This document shows, in pieces, positions 5,724 through 6,535 of a stretch of 6,535 bases of DNA. The stretch's first letter is position 1. Every line of letters starts with the position of its first letter. Both the position numbers and the translations under genes were made by a program. This DNA is from an uncultured Collinsella sp. Its GTDB lineage: Bacteria; Actinomycetota; Coriobacteriia; Coriobacteriales; Coriobacteriaceae. The stretch spans positions 1 to 6,535 of the forward strand of contig CABUVB010000107.1 in NCBI GenBank assembly GCA_902494815.1, given 5' to 3'. Under the pieces are notes generated by a model, which did not search any database, was not told the origin of the DNA, and was given only the letters and a program-made list of their open reading frames with translations.

Positions 5724-6535
5724 ATGAAGCTCGCGCTTGCACAGATCGATATGCGCCTGGGTGATATTGAGGGCATTTGCGGCCGCATCGAGGACCAGGC
5801 TCGTCTGGCCCGCGAGCGCGGGGCGCGCGTGCTGTGCGTTCCGGCTCCGCTCTTTATGGGCGCCATGCCCGGTGGCCTGGTGGGCGCTGCCGACTTTGAG
5901 CACGACGTGCTTGCCGGCTTGACCGGTGTCGCCGAGCGTATCCAGGAGCTTGACATGATCTGCATCGTGCCCGCGGCGGTTTCGTTTGAGGGCCAGCCGC
6001 TGCTCGACTACATGATGCTCAAGGACGGTCATGTGGTGCCGGCGCGTTCGAGCATTGCCCTGCAGCGTGGCGAGAACAACGACACACGTTGGGCGCCGCC
6101 GGTGTTCGACGTGGACGGCGTGCGCATCGCCGTGATTTTTGACTTGGACCGCGAACTCGAGATGTTGCCGACCGGTGTTGACCTCATTGCGTATTTCCAA
6201 TTCAACGCGTTTGACATGACCGACCGCGAGACTGCCGCCATTGCCGCCGTTCGCAGCGGCGCCTACCGCAAGATCGCATCCAAGCGCAGCGTGTGGTTTG
6301 CCTGCATGGCGCCGGTCGGTGCCTTTGACGAGTCGGTGTATACCGGCGGTTCGTTTGTGCTCGACGACTGCGGTCGCGTGGTGGCCCAGGCACCGTGTTT
6401 TGAGGAGAGCCTGCTGGTTCAGGAGATTCAGCGCGGCGTGATGCTCGATGCCCTGGAAGATCACGAACTGCCCGAGTTCCGTTCCGAGGAGTGGCTGTGG
6501 CAGGCGCTGGTGCTCGCCGTGCGCGACAACGCCCG
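5724..6535 (+). CDS. nadE: Glutamine-type NAD+ synthetase, N-terminal nitrilase-like domain (3' end outside the window)
   Basis: The visible 270 residues form the N-terminal carbon-nitrogen hydrolase domain that, in glutamine-dependent NAD+ synthetases, releases ammonia from glutamine for amidation of deamido-NAD+. The opening MKLALAQIDMRLGDIEG (1-17), the segment TGGSFVLDDCGRVVAQAP (207-224) followed by FEESLLV, and EEWLWQALVLAVRDN (255-269) match the NadE pattern. The last of these is the lead-in to the synthetase domain. That domain, with its SGGxDS ATP-binding loop, is beyond the right edge and unseen. Unusually, the nitrilase triad looks lost. The Glu of the usual PEL motif aligns with A41 (VPAPLFMG). 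The Lys aligns with the region near S109-S110, which has no lysine from 101 to 182. The nucleophilic Cys of the usual CED motif aligns with F139 (VIFDLD). The protein may thus use free ammonia with an inert domain retained. A stand-alone nitrilase is less likely given the 255-269 segment. No promoter is evident between the upstream terminator and the gene. Confidence 0.85.
   Translation, partial: MKLALAQIDMRLGDIEGICGRIEDQARLARERGARVLCVPAPLFMGAMPGGLVGAADFEHDVLAGLTGVAERIQELDMICIVPAAVSFEGQPLLDYMMLKDGHVVPARSSIALQRGENNDTRWAPPVFDVDGVRIAVIFDLDRELEMLPTGVDLIAYFQFNAFDMTDRETAAIAAVRSGAYRKIASKRSVWFACMAPVGAFDESVYTGGSFVLDDCGRVVAQAPCFEESLLVQEIQRGVMLDALEDHELPEFRSEEWLWQALVLAVRDNA

Noticed and set aside
5226..6464. 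Open reading frame of 412 codons on the minus strand
   Set aside because: It spans the superoxide reductase gene, the terminator and nadE, all of which are clearly real on the plus strand. Its product is low-complexity in character and resembles nothing I know.

Overview
This is a GC-rich stretch with strong third-position G/C bias and four genes, all on the + strand. The DnaE type, the gene content (superoxide reductase, SWIM-SNF2 helicase) and the codon use suggest an anaerobic, gut-type actinobacterium of the Coriobacteriia, close to Collinsella. That placement is inference from recognition, not from a search.

Layout. Positions 2-1585 are the 3' end of dnaE, the replicative DNA polymerase III alpha subunit; its start lies before the window. 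After a 28-base gap with its own ribosome binding site, 1614-5078 encodes a complete 1154-residue SNF2-family ATPase with an N-terminal SWIM zinc finger. The short gap has no terminator, so the two genes probably form a transcription unit. A 165-base intergenic region follows, with a weak hairpin and no convincing promoter. Then 5244-5606 encodes a 120-residue desulfoferrodoxin-type superoxide reductase. A strong intrinsic terminator sits at 5653-5684. The last gene, from 5724 off the right edge, is the N-terminal nitrilase-like part of a glutamine-type NAD+ synthetase (nadE).

How the genes relate. dnaE and the SNF2 protein both act on DNA, and their adjacency suggests, but does not show, a link between replication or repair and the SNF2 motor. 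The superoxide reductase detoxifies superoxide in an anaerobe, and nadE makes NAD+; these two look like independent housekeeping genes.

Most noteworthy points. (1) The glutaminase domain of NadE appears to have lost all three residues of the nitrilase Glu-Lys-Cys triad while keeping the rest of the fold signature. (2) The superoxide reductase keeps the catalytic iron site but only one of the four cysteines of the desulforedoxin-type centre. (3) DnaE carries a roughly 12-residue insertion and an altered basic motif in its catalytic core. I found no tRNA or rRNA gene, mobile element, CRISPR array or phage feature, and no clearly new multi-gene system.
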